This document shows positions 1-5,660 of a stretch of DNA of 7,077 nt, piece by piece; the first letter of the stretch is position 1, and the number at the start of each line of letters is the position of its first letter. The translations under genes were made by a program, and so were the position numbers. Source of the stretch: Chloroflexota bacterium. GTDB lineage: Bacteria; Chloroflexota; Dormibacteria; CF-121. The notes beneath the pieces were generated by a model that saw only the letters and a list, made by a program, of their open reading frames with translations, did no database searches and had not been told where the DNA came from. The stretch covers positions 1-7,077 of the forward strand of contig VBGO01000211.1 of assembly GCA_005882525.1 (NCBI GenBank), given 5' to 3'.

Positions 1-897
1 GATCGCCGCCTTCATGTCGTACGGCTGATGTGGGTTCTCGGGGATCAGGGTCTGCAGGCTTCGATCGCGGCGCTGCGGGTCATCACCCGGCGGGATGGCC
101 GGGGGCTGTTCCCGATTGCTCCCCGGGAGATAGGAGAGCAACCGGCGCACACTGGTGAAGGCCTCGGGCTCGGAGTTGTGCAGGAAGTGCGCCACCCCGC
201 TCTTGATGTTGTGGACCTCGGCGCCGCCCAGCTCCTCGAAGCCCACTTGCTCGCCGGTCGTCACCCGGACCACTTCCGGACCGGTGATGAACATGTAGCC
301 GAGATGCTCGACCATGAAGATGAAGTCCGTGATCGCCGGTGAGTAGACGGCACCGCCGGTGCTCGGACCGGCAATAACCGAGATCTGCGGCACCACCCCG
401 GACGACTGGACGTTTCGATAGAAGATGTCGGCATAGCCCGCCAGGCTAACGACCCCCTCCTGGATGCGGGCCCCGCCGGAGTCGTTGATCCCGACACAGG
501 GCCGGCCGGCGCGGACGGCGAGGTCCATGACTTTGCAGACCTTCTCGGCGAACACTTCACCGAGTGAGCCGCCGAAGACGCTGGCGTCGTGCGAGAAGAT
601 GAAGAGCTCCCGACCGTCAACCGTGCCGTAGCCGGTGACGACGCCGTCCCCAGCGATCTTTTTCTCCCCCATGTCGAACGCCTCGGTGCGGTGGACGGCA
701 AAGGCATCGAGTTCGGTGAACGACCCCGGATCGACCAGCAGCTCGATGCGCTCCCGGGCGGTCAGCTTGCCCTTTGGGTGTTGCTTCTCGTCCGGGTCAC
801 CGCCCCGGTGCATGGCGTCGTACTTGCGCTTGCGCAGGAGATTGATCTGCCGCTCCGAGGGTGAGGGAGTGGCGTCCTTGGCCGCCCGGGAAGCCAT
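1..897 (-). CDS. Acyl-CoA (propionyl-CoA/methylmalonyl-CoA) carboxylase beta subunit, N-terminal 299 residues; 3' end beyond the window
   Basis: Carboxyltransferase subunit of a biotin-dependent acyl-CoA carboxylase; it moves the carboxyl group from carboxybiotin to an acyl-CoA, most likely propionyl-CoA, in the cytoplasm. Reading from the ATG at 897, the frame is open to the window edge. Visible family landmarks are KGKLTARERIELLVDPGSF (42-60), the glycine-rich SGGARIQEG (140-148), GPSTGGAVYSPA (177-188), MFITGPEVV (202-210) and the EELGGAEVH block (221-229). The family is usually about 510-530 residues, so roughly the first 57% is present. The C-terminal residue that helps set acetyl- versus propionyl-CoA preference lies outside, so specificity is inferred from context. 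The start lies three bases after the mutase stop, suggesting cotranscription and coupling; no strong Shine-Dalgarno is seen. The biotin carboxylase/BCCP alpha subunit is not in the window. Confidence 0.93.
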   Translation of the reverse strand, partial: MASRAAKDATPSPSERQINLLRKRKYDAMHRGGDPDEKQHPKGKLTARERIELLVDPGSFTELDAFAVHRTEAFDMGEKKIAGDGVVTGYGTVDGRELFIFSHDASVFGGSLGEVFAEKVCKVMDLAVRAGRPCVGINDSGGARIQEGVVSLAGYADIFYRNVQSSGVVPQISVIAGPSTGGAVYSPAITDFIFMVEHLGYMFITGPEVVRVTTGEQVGFEELGGAEVHNIKSGVAHFLHNSEPEAFTSVRRLLSYLPGSNREQPPAIPPGDDPQRRDRSLQTLIPENPHQPYDMKAAI

Positions 898-900
898 GGT

Positions 901-2502
901 CTAGCTACGCGACCCTGGCCGGTACTCGCCGAACACGTCGCGAAGCACGCCGCACACCTCTCCTATGGTGGCATAGGCCTGCAACGCCTCTCGCATTGGC
1001 GGCAAGAGATTCTCCCGGCCTTCGGCGGCGCGGCGCACCCGCTGGAGCCCTGACTCGACCCGTTGGGCATTGCGTTCCGCCCGCAGCCGCTTGAGGGCCT
1101 CGACCTGCTCGCGCTCGTGGTGGGGGTTGATCTTGACGATCTCCACGGCCTCGTCGTCACCCTGAAAGCGATTGACCCCGACCACCACCCGGCGGCCCGC
1201 CTCGACCGCCTGCTGGAACCGGTAGGCACTCTCCTGGATGGCATCCTGGGTGAAGCCCGTCTCGATCGCGGCGATCGCCCCACCGCGCCGGTCGACCTCC
1301 GCGATCAGGGCACTCGCCCCGGTCGCCAGCTCGCTGGTCAGCGCTTCCACCAGGTAGCTCCCGCCCATCGGGTCGGCGACGCTGGCCACGTTGGTCTCGT
1401 GGGCGATGATCTGCTGGGTGCGCACGGAGAGGGTCGCCGCCATCTCCGAGGGGAGCCGGAGCGCCTCGTCGAACGAGTTGGCGTGCAAACTCTGCGTCCC
1501 GCCGAGCACCGCGCTCATCGCCTGCAGCGCCACCCGCACGATGTTGTTGTGCGGTTGCTGCGCGGTCAGGGTACTGCCGCCGGTTTGGGCGTGAAAGCGG
1601 AGGGCCTGGGCCCGCGGGTCGCTCACGCCGTAGCGCTCCTTCATCAGGCCTGACCACAGCCGCCGGGCGGCCCGGAACTTCGCGACTTCCTCGAAGAAGT
1701 CGGAGAAGACCGCAAAGAAGAAGGAGAGCCGCGGGGCGAACTGCGCGACGTCCAGGCCGGCCGCCCGGGCGGCGTCGACATAGGCGACGGCGTGCGCCAT
1801 CGTGAACCCCAGCTCCTGGACCGCCGTCGCGCCGGCTTCCCGGAGGTGGTAGCCGGAGATCGAGATCGTGTTCCAGTTGGGCAGCCGCTCCTTGCAATAG
1901 GCGAACAGGTCGGTCGTCAAACGCATGGAGGGGCGTGGCGGAAAGACGTAGGTGCCGCGTGCGGCGTATTCCTTGAGGATGTCGTTTTGGACGGTGCCGT
2001 TGAGCCGCTCACCCGGCACGCCCTGCTGCTCGGCGACCAGCTCGTAGAGGAGGAGCAGCAGCGCGGCCGGGGCGTTGATCGTCATCGAGGTGCTGACCTG
2101 CCCGAGGGGAATCCCGTCCAGCAGCGTTTCCATATCCTTCAGGGAGGAGATCGAGACACCGACCTTGCCCACCTCACCCCGGGCCATCGGCGCGTCGGCA
2201 TCGTGGCCCATCTGGGTCGGCAGGTCGAAGGCAACCGAGAGGCCGGTCTGGCCTTGTTCGAGGAGGTAGCGGAAGCGACGGTTTGTCTCCGCCGCACTTC
2301 CGAAGCCGGCATACTGGCGGATGGTCCAGGGGCGGCGGCGGTACATCTCCGGATAGATGCCCCGGGTGAAGGGGAACTGCCCGGGCGGGGCGGCCTCCGG
2401 GCCGGCGTCAGCCGACTGGTAGACGGGCTTCAGCGGCAGTCCACTGTCCGTGGTCGGTTCGGGAGGACGGTCGGGGGAGGACTTAGGCGCCGGGCTGGCC
2501 AT
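901..2502 (-). CDS. Methylmalonyl-CoA mutase, large (catalytic) subunit without B12-binding domain
   Basis: Adenosylcobalamin-dependent mutase subunit that interconverts (R)-methylmalonyl-CoA and succinyl-CoA. The product is 533 residues and consists of the substrate-binding TIM-barrel part: MYRRRPWTIRQYAGFG (53-68), TGLSVAFDLPTQMGHD (86-101), GTVQNDILKEY (169-179), FPPRPSMR (187-194), SISGYH (214-219), FAPRLSFFF (255-263). Gapless numbering against the Propionibacterium enzyme puts Tyr64, Arg182, Tyr218 and His219 at its Tyr89, Arg207, Tyr243 and His244, with identical spacings. Isobutyryl-CoA mutases have Phe and Gln at the first two positions, so this is a true methylmalonyl-CoA mutase. 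The DxHxxG cobalamin domain is absent, so a separate small subunit is needed. I chose the ATG at 2502, preceded by GGAAG, because residues upstream in this frame overlap the epimerase and look like out-of-frame sequence. It overlaps the epimerase 3' end by 20 bases, consistent with coupling. Confidence 0.95.
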   Translation of the reverse strand: MASPAPKSSPDRPPEPTTDSGLPLKPVYQSADAGPEAAPPGQFPFTRGIYPEMYRRRPWTIRQYAGFGSAAETNRRFRYLLEQGQTGLSVAFDLPTQMGHDADAPMARGEVGKVGVSISSLKDMETLLDGIPLGQVSTSMTINAPAALLLLLYELVAEQQGVPGERLNGTVQNDILKEYAARGTYVFPPRPSMRLTTDLFAYCKERLPNWNTISISGYHLREAGATAVQELGFTMAHAVAYVDAARAAGLDVAQFAPRLSFFFAVFSDFFEEVAKFRAARRLWSGLMKERYGVSDPRAQALRFHAQTGGSTLTAQQPHNNIVRVALQAMSAVLGGTQSLHANSFDEALRLPSEMAATLSVRTQQIIAHETNVASVADPMGGSYLVEALTSELATGASALIAEVDRRGGAIAAIETGFTQDAIQESAYRFQQAVEAGRRVVVGVNRFQGDDEAVEIVKINPHHEREQVEALKRLRAERNAQRVESGLQRVRRAAEGRENLLPPMREALQAYATIGEVCGVLRDVFGEYRPGSRS

Positions 2503-2899
2503 CCGCTTCCACAAACTCGGTGAGGACGCCACAGACGCTCTTCGGATGGACGAATCCGATCCGCGTGCCGTGGGCTCCCGCCCGGGGCGCTTCATCGAGC
2601 AGCTGGGCGCCGGCGGTCCCGGCGTGCTCGAGCGACGCCGCCACATCGTCGGTGGCATAGGCCACGTGATGGACGGCCTCGCCACGATCTCGGAGGAACT
2701 TTTCCACCGTCGAGTCGGGCCTCAGCGGCGAGATGAGTTCGATCCGGCTTTCCCCGATCGGGATCATGGCGACCTCGATGCCTTCGTGCTCGAGCCGCTC
2801 CCGTCCGGTGGAGCGCAATCCGAGCCGGCGCTCGTAGGTCCGAATCGCCTCATCGAGATCACGGACGGCGATCCCGACATGGTCGATCCGGCTCAGCAT
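2483..2899 (-). CDS. mce: Methylmalonyl-CoA epimerase
   Basis: Converts (S)- to (R)-methylmalonyl-CoA, linking propionyl-CoA carboxylase to the mutase encoded next. The 138-residue product has the family's usual size and the paired vicinal-oxygen-chelate fold pattern: IDHVGIAVRDLDEAI at 5-19 in the first module and VHHVAYATDD at 76-85 in the second. Likely metal ligands are His7, Glu54 (in RIELISP), His78 and Glu128 (in VLTEFVE). Position 54 is often Gln or Glu in the family. An in-frame TAG lies four codons before the ATG at 2899, so this start is forced; there is no purine-rich Shine-Dalgarno. A TAGAAT box ends seven bases before the ATG, suggesting leaderless translation. First gene of the epimerase-mutase-carboxylase operon. 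The call is firm because family motifs and neighbours agree. Confidence 0.94.
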   Translation of the reverse strand: MLSRIDHVGIAVRDLDEAIRTYERRLGLRSTGRERLEHEGIEVAMIPIGESRIELISPLRPDSTVEKFLRDRGEAVHHVAYATDDVAASLEHAGTAGAQLLDEAPRAGAHGTRIGFVHPKSVCGVLTEFVEADGQPGA

Positions 2900-2905
2900 G
2901 GCTAG

Positions 2906-2911
2906 ATTCTA
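2906..2911 (-). promoter_or_regulatory. Candidate -10 box of a leaderless promoter for the epimerase operon
   Basis: On the minus strand TAGAAT (five of six matches to TATAAT) is followed by six bases (CTAGCC) and then the epimerase ATG. That spacing places the transcription start on or next to the A of the start codon. The gene has no Shine-Dalgarno, which fits a leaderless mRNA. No good -35 hexamer is seen at 16-18 bases. The box sits inside the inverted repeat CTAGATTCTAG (2902-2912). Confidence 0.5.
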
Positions 2912-2934
2912 GGTGGGTCTGGCGCCCCGACCAG

Positions 2935-2965
2935 TTGACAGGCCCTCTGCCACTTGTAGTAGCCT
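2935..2965 (+). promoter_or_regulatory. Candidate sigma-70-type promoter for the CHAP gene
   Basis: A perfect TTGACA lies at 2935-2940. Downstream at 16-19 bases are only partial -10 matches, TAGTAG (2957-2962) and TAGCCT (2960-2965). Either would start transcription at about 2969-2972, which is where the 5' arm of the outer leader helix begins. The -35 match is strong and the -10 is weak, so the exact start is uncertain. Confidence 0.45.
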
Positions 2966-2968
2966 ATA

Positions 2969-3077
2969 GCACGGTCAGTTACGTCACAGGTCGCCTCCTT
3001 CTTTTTACTCAGCGTTCCGTACGGCCAGTCGTAGACGGCGCGTCTGATCCAACTGAGGGAAGGAGGTTGGACCGTGC
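2969..3077 (+). promoter_or_regulatory. Structured 5' leader predicted to bury the CHAP Shine-Dalgarno and start codon
   Basis: Three nested, collinear helices can form. Outer: GCACGGTC (2969-2976) with GACCGTGC (3070-3077), which contains the GTG start. Middle: CCTCCTTC (2994-3001) with GAAGGAGG (3059-3066), the Shine-Dalgarno, plus a G-U pair at 2993-3067. Inner: CTCAG (3008-3012) with CTGAG (3053-3057). The apex holds a further hairpin AGACG-GCG-CGTCT (3033-3045). Unpaired bases are mostly on the 5' side (2977-2992 and 3002-3007) against two and one on the 3' side. The pairing is read directly from sequence; a cis-regulatory role (riboswitch, thermosensor or protein-controlled leader) is inference. 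It matches no riboswitch class I recognise. Confidence 0.6.
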
Positions 3078-3742
3078 ACCGCACCGTTGGTGTGTCGTTG
3101 CGTCGAACCGTGGGGGGAGGAGCGCTCTTCGCGTTGGGTTTCGGCGCGCTCTGGTCGCCGCCCCAGCCATCACGACCGGTCGTGGCGGCGGCCGCGACCA
3201 CCACCCCTTCGCCGTCCTCGCCGGTCAACGAGAGCCGGCCGCGCCGCGGGGTGGACGAGCCGTTGCCGCGCCAGACCCGTACGGCGGTTGCCACGATTTA
3301 CGTCCTCGCCACCCCCGACGCGGCCGCCTCGGCAGCGCCCATGGTGGTGCGCCCGGCGTCCCGTCCGGTCGCGAGAGCGCCCCAAACCCGCGCAGCGGCT
3401 CCGGTGTCGGGTGCCAGAAATGGCTTCACCTATGGCTACTGCACCTGGTGGGTGGCGAACAAGCGCTACATCCCCTGGCGGGGCAATGCCGCCCAGTGGT
3501 GGTGGAACGCCCGTCCCTTTGGCTTCGCTGAGGGATCCACGCCCCAGACGGGCGCCGTCATGGTGATGGGCGTCAGCGCCTCGTCACCGCAGGGCCACGT
3601 GGCTTACGTCGAGTCGGTCGGCGCCGGCGGCAGCTTTGTCGTGTCAGAGATGAACTGGTGGGGCGTCCCTGGCGGGGGTTGGGGCCGGGTGGACTACCGG
3701 ACCGTGACCTCGATGCGGGGTGTCTTGGGCTTCATCTACTAG
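3074..3742 (+). CDS. Secreted CHAP-domain peptidoglycan hydrolase
   Basis: Predicted extracytoplasmic cell-wall amidase or endopeptidase. The 222-residue product starts with a basic, hydrophobic segment (residues 1-40: RR at 10-11, hydrophobic core 13-27, then an Ala-rich stretch) that looks like a signal peptide or N-terminal anchor. A Pro/Ala/Arg-rich linker runs to about 112. The CHAP domain follows, with catalytic Cys123 in YGYCTWWVANK (120-130), GNAAQWWWNAR (137-147), PQTGAVMVM (157-165), His175 in GHVAYVE (174-180) and Glu192/Asn194 in SEMNWW (191-196). The GTG start is set by a strong AAGGAGG seven to eight bases upstream. It stands alone on this strand, divergent from the epimerase operon. 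The last four bases overlap the oppositely oriented permease. The leader suggests translational control. Whether it cuts the stem peptide or the glycan-peptide bond cannot be told. Confidence 0.88.
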   Translation: MHRTVGVSLRRTVGGGALFALGFGALWSPPQPSRPVVAAAATTTPSPSSPVNESRPRRGVDEPLPRQTRTAVATIYVLATPDAAASAAPMVVRPASRPVARAPQTRAAAPVSGARNGFTYGYCTWWVANKRYIPWRGNAAQWWWNARPFGFAEGSTPQTGAVMVMGVSASSPQGHVAYVESVGAGGSFVVSEMNWWGVPGGGWGRVDYRTVTSMRGVLGFIY

Positions 3743-4575
3743 CCACTTCGCTTCAAGAGCCCCAACCGCTTGGCGCGGATCTCGGCACGGCCGAAGCACC
3801 ACACGGAGGCCGGGACGAGGATGACGCCCATCAGCAACAGGGTCCCGATGTATGGCAGTGCATTTGGAAGCGGCAGGCCGTGCAAGAGCGCCTCGCGAAC
3901 GCCATCCAGCGTGTACGTCAGTGGCGAGACCATGCCGGCCAAGCGGAGCGGCGCCGGCAAGACCGTGATGGGGTAGTAGACGCCGGAGATCAACAGCAGG
4001 ACGCCCTGGACGGCGAACGCCATCTGCTCACCCTTCTCGGGCGACAACAGCGGAAGGATCGACGTGAAGATGCCCAGGCCAAGCAGGGGCAGGGTGGCCG
4101 CCGCGAAGATGGCCAGCGCCGACCAGTAGTTGGCATGCGAGAGATCGAGCCTGAACAGGAGGACCAGCGCGAAGCTGATCAGCGCCGTCCGGGCGATCCC
4201 GTAGAGCAATGAGGCGGCGGACACGCCCAGCAGGTGCGTCAGCCGTTTGATCGGCGCCATGAAGGTGTACTCGATCGTCCCCTCCCAACGTTCCCAGGTG
4301 ATGGCGAAGGCGATTTCGAAGAACACCAGCGACAGGTAGGTCCACAGCAGCGCCCCGACCAGCAGGTACAGCTGGGTCTGATGCAGGTTCGCCTGCCCCT
4401 GCTCGAGGCCCAGCGTCGACAACCCCGCGGCGAGGTAGCCGATACTGAGCACGCTGACCAGGTTGTAGAGGAGCCAGACCGCCTCCCACGCCCAGTAGCG
4501 CCGGTAGAGGTTCTTCTGTCTCTCGATGAAGCCGACGAAGGCGTTCAGCTCCCAACGAAGCATGTTGCCCGTCAT
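3739..4575 (-). CDS. ABC-2 type exporter permease
   Basis: Membrane subunit of an ABC exporter. The 278-residue product shows about six hydrophobic segments, at roughly 31-51, 68-92, 115-142, 150-173, 186-206 and 240-260. The cytoplasmic stretch WERWEGTIEYTFMAPIKRL (94-112) between segments 2 and 3, and ISGVYYPITVLP (196-207) with SPLTY nearby, are typical of ABC-2 permeases of the DrrB/NatB kind. The start is the ATG at 4575, whose bases overlap the ATPase stop as ATGA; it is preceded by the purine-rich GAGGAGAAGGA. Sequence upstream of it in this frame is read through the ATPase gene and is not believed. It forms a two-gene transporter operon with the ATPase. The substrate cannot be inferred; drugs, lipids or polysaccharides are all possible for this family. 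Confidence 0.9.
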   Translation of the reverse strand: MTGNMLRWELNAFVGFIERQKNLYRRYWAWEAVWLLYNLVSVLSIGYLAAGLSTLGLEQGQANLHQTQLYLLVGALLWTYLSLVFFEIAFAITWERWEGTIEYTFMAPIKRLTHLLGVSAASLLYGIARTALISFALVLLFRLDLSHANYWSALAIFAAATLPLLGLGIFTSILPLLSPEKGEQMAFAVQGVLLLISGVYYPITVLPAPLRLAGMVSPLTYTLDGVREALLHGLPLPNALPYIGTLLLMGVILVPASVWCFGRAEIRAKRLGLLKRSG

Positions 4576-5417
4576 TCGTCCTTCTCCTCCTCGTCTTCCT
4601 CGAGCCGCTTCCCGGTTAGCTGCATGAAGGCATCCTCCAGGCTGCCGTCGGCGTTGCCGGCATGCGCGCGGATCAGCTCGGCAGGGGTGCCTTCCGCCAG
4701 CACCCGGCCACGGTCGATGACCAGCACGCGGTCGCACAACACCTCCGCCTCCTCCAGGTCGTGGGTGCAGAGCAGCACCGTCGCCGCCCGGTCCTGCCGG
4801 ATCGATCTCACCAGCTCCTGAACCTCGCGCTTGGAGCGTGGATCCAGCCCGGTGGTCGGCTCATCCATCAGCAAGAGCGATGGCGATGTCAGGAAGCTGC
4901 GGGCGATGGCGACTTTCTGCTGCTGGCCACGCGACAGCTGCTTCATCGGCTTATCGAGCGTGTCGAGCGGCAGGCCGAGCCGCTCCAGCATCGCCTCCAC
5001 CCGGGCGCGGGTGCCTTCACCACCGCTGCCGTAGAGGCGCGCGGCATAGAGCATGTTCTCCCAGGGGCTCATCTCCTTGAAGAAGGAGGCCTCGACCGAG
5101 ACGCGGTTGATGTGACGGCGCACGTCGTCGGGCTGCGAAACCACGTCATAGCCGAAGACCGATGCGCGGCCCGTATCGGGTGTGAGCAAGGTGGCCAGGA
5201 TCCGAATCAGCGTCGACTTCCCGCTGCCGTTGGCCCCGAGGATTCCGGTGATCCGGCCGGTCTGGACGTGCAGCGATACTTGGTCGAGTGCCAGCTTTGC
5301 CTTTTTCGTCTTCCGCCAGGGCACCAGCCGATTCGGGCGGCCAGCGTCGCCAAAGCGCTTCGAGATGCCCTCCACCTCGACCGCCGCCGTATTCAATTCG
5401 CTTGCCTGAATCGCCAT
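4572..5417 (-). CDS. ABC-2 type exporter ATP-binding protein
   Basis: Cytoplasmic ATPase that powers the permease encoded just downstream. The 281-residue product has Walker A GANGSGKST (61-69), signature LSRGQQQKVAIAR (161-173), Walker B LLLMDEPTTGLD (181-192) and H-loop His219 in CTHDLEEAE. Two features depart from the canonical pattern. At the Q-loop, VSVEASFF (106-113) has Val108 where Gln is expected, followed by Glu109. There is also a basic insert of about 15 residues (RLVPWRKTKKAK, 30-41) between the first strand and Walker A. The C-terminus is strongly acidic (EEDEEEKDE, 273-281). I chose the ATG at 5417 because GAGGAG lies eight bases upstream; an ATG 12 codons earlier (5453) lies in the U-tract of a terminator and lacks a binding site. 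The stop overlaps the permease start as ATGA. An attenuator-like hairpin sits in the leader. Confidence 0.92.
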   Translation of the reverse strand: MAIQASELNTAAVEVEGISKRFGDAGRPNRLVPWRKTKKAKLALDQVSLHVQTGRITGILGANGSGKSTLIRILATLLTPDTGRASVFGYDVVSQPDDVRRHINRVSVEASFFKEMSPWENMLYAARLYGSGGEGTRARVEAMLERLGLPLDTLDKPMKQLSRGQQQKVAIARSFLTSPSLLLMDEPTTGLDPRSKREVQELVRSIRQDRAATVLLCTHDLEEAEVLCDRVLVIDRGRVLAEGTPAELIRAHAGNADGSLEDAFMQLTGKRLEEDEEEKDE

Positions 5418-5450
5418 GATCCCAACTCCTCGATGAATTGCGCTGAGCAA

Positions 5451-5480
5451 CAAAAAACCGTGGGGCTGCGGGCCACACGG
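5451..5480 (-). terminator. Intrinsic terminator, minus strand, in the exporter leader
   Basis: Read on the minus strand, CCGTGTGG (5480-5473) and CCCCACGG (5465-5458) form an 8-bp stem with one mismatch and a 7-base loop, followed at once by six T's (5457-5452). It ends about 34 bases before the ATPase start, so it either attenuates the exporter operon or stops minus-strand read-through from the Fe-S gene, whose stop is about 700 bases upstream. The plus strand has no T-run, so it is one-directional. Confidence 0.65.
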
Positions 5481-5536
5481 TCGAAAGCGCTCGAAACAGG
5501 GTCTAAATTACTTGGCTTTCAATGCTGTGAGGCCCG
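5469..5536 (-). promoter_or_regulatory. Candidate anti-terminator pairing ahead of the exporter terminator
   Basis: On the minus strand CGGGCCTCACA (5536-5526) can pair with TGTGGCCCG (5477-5469): CACA with TGTG and CGGGC with GCCCG, nine pairs with a two-base bulge. The second segment is the 5' arm and loop of the terminator, so the two structures exclude each other. The complementarity is visible, but in GC-rich DNA nine interrupted pairs can occur by chance, so the role is tentative. Confidence 0.28.
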
Positions 5537-5591
5537 TCGACGGCAGGCTCCGCCCCTGAAGGTCACGGTGCCCGCTGAACGGATCCGCCGC

Positions 5592-5620
5592 CTCATAGCC
5601 TCCGTACAGTACCGCTTCAA
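5592..5620 (-). promoter_or_regulatory. Candidate promoter for the ABC exporter operon
   Basis: On the minus strand TTGAAG (5620-5615) and TATGAG (5597-5592) are separated by 17 bases, each matching four of six consensus positions. Transcription would start near 5585, giving a leader of about 168 bases that contains the anti-terminator candidate and the terminator. The match is moderate and no other signal in the 243-base intergenic region is better. Confidence 0.33.
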
Positions 5621-5648
5621 ACTGGCGAAGTCAAATCGGGTCAGTGGA

Positions 5649-5654
5649 TAAGCT
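5649..5654 (+). promoter_or_regulatory. Candidate -10 box (TAnnnT) for leaderless expression of the kinase-like gene
   Basis: TAAGCT is followed by six bases (GGGGCC) and then the GTG start at 5661, the same box-to-start spacing seen before the epimerase ATG on the other strand. It matches TATAAT at three of six positions and no -35 is evident. The GGGG could instead act as a weak, closely spaced ribosome binding site. Confidence 0.22.
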
Positions 5655-5660
5655 GGGGCC

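Noticed and set aside
1792..2523. A 243-codon plus-strand frame opposite the mutase
   Set aside because: It is the antisense of a gene with conserved catalytic residues and shows no recognisable domain.
2503..2685. A longer mutase reading frame starting at an ATG at 2685, adding 61 N-terminal residues
   Set aside because: It lies wholly inside the epimerase gene on the same strand, has low-complexity Ser/Pro/Arg composition without family resemblance, and the ATG at 2502 has a better ribosome binding site.
2969..3073. A c-di-AMP (ydaO/yuaA) riboswitch upstream of the CHAP gene
   Set aside because: The gene context fits, but I could not find the conserved internal-loop sequences of that class; the leader is listed as unclassified instead.
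3743..3800. A terminator at the convergent CHAP/permease junction
   Set aside because: I see no hairpin followed by a T-run on either strand, and the genes overlap so there is no intergenic space.
5481..5509. Plus-strand promoter TCGAAA-17-TAAATT for the kinase-like gene
   Set aside because: Each hexamer matches only four of six positions and the leader would be about 145 bases without supporting structure; too weak to list as a feature.
5534..5543. Perfect 10-bp palindrome CCGTCGACGG in the exporter leader
   Set aside because: Several 10-bp palindromes are expected by chance in 7 kb, and without recurrence there is no reason to call it an operator.
5519..5596. A 25-residue Arg-rich minus-strand peptide (MRRRIRSAG...) that could be an exporter leader peptide
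   Set aside because: Its ATG overlaps the proposed -10 box, so it would precede the transcription start, and its Shine-Dalgarno is only two bases from the ATG.
4662..5651. A 329-codon open frame on the plus strand opposite the ABC ATPase and its leader
   Set aside because: Its composition is that of the antisense of a GC-rich gene and no motif is recognisable; the minus-strand ATPase has all catalytic motifs.
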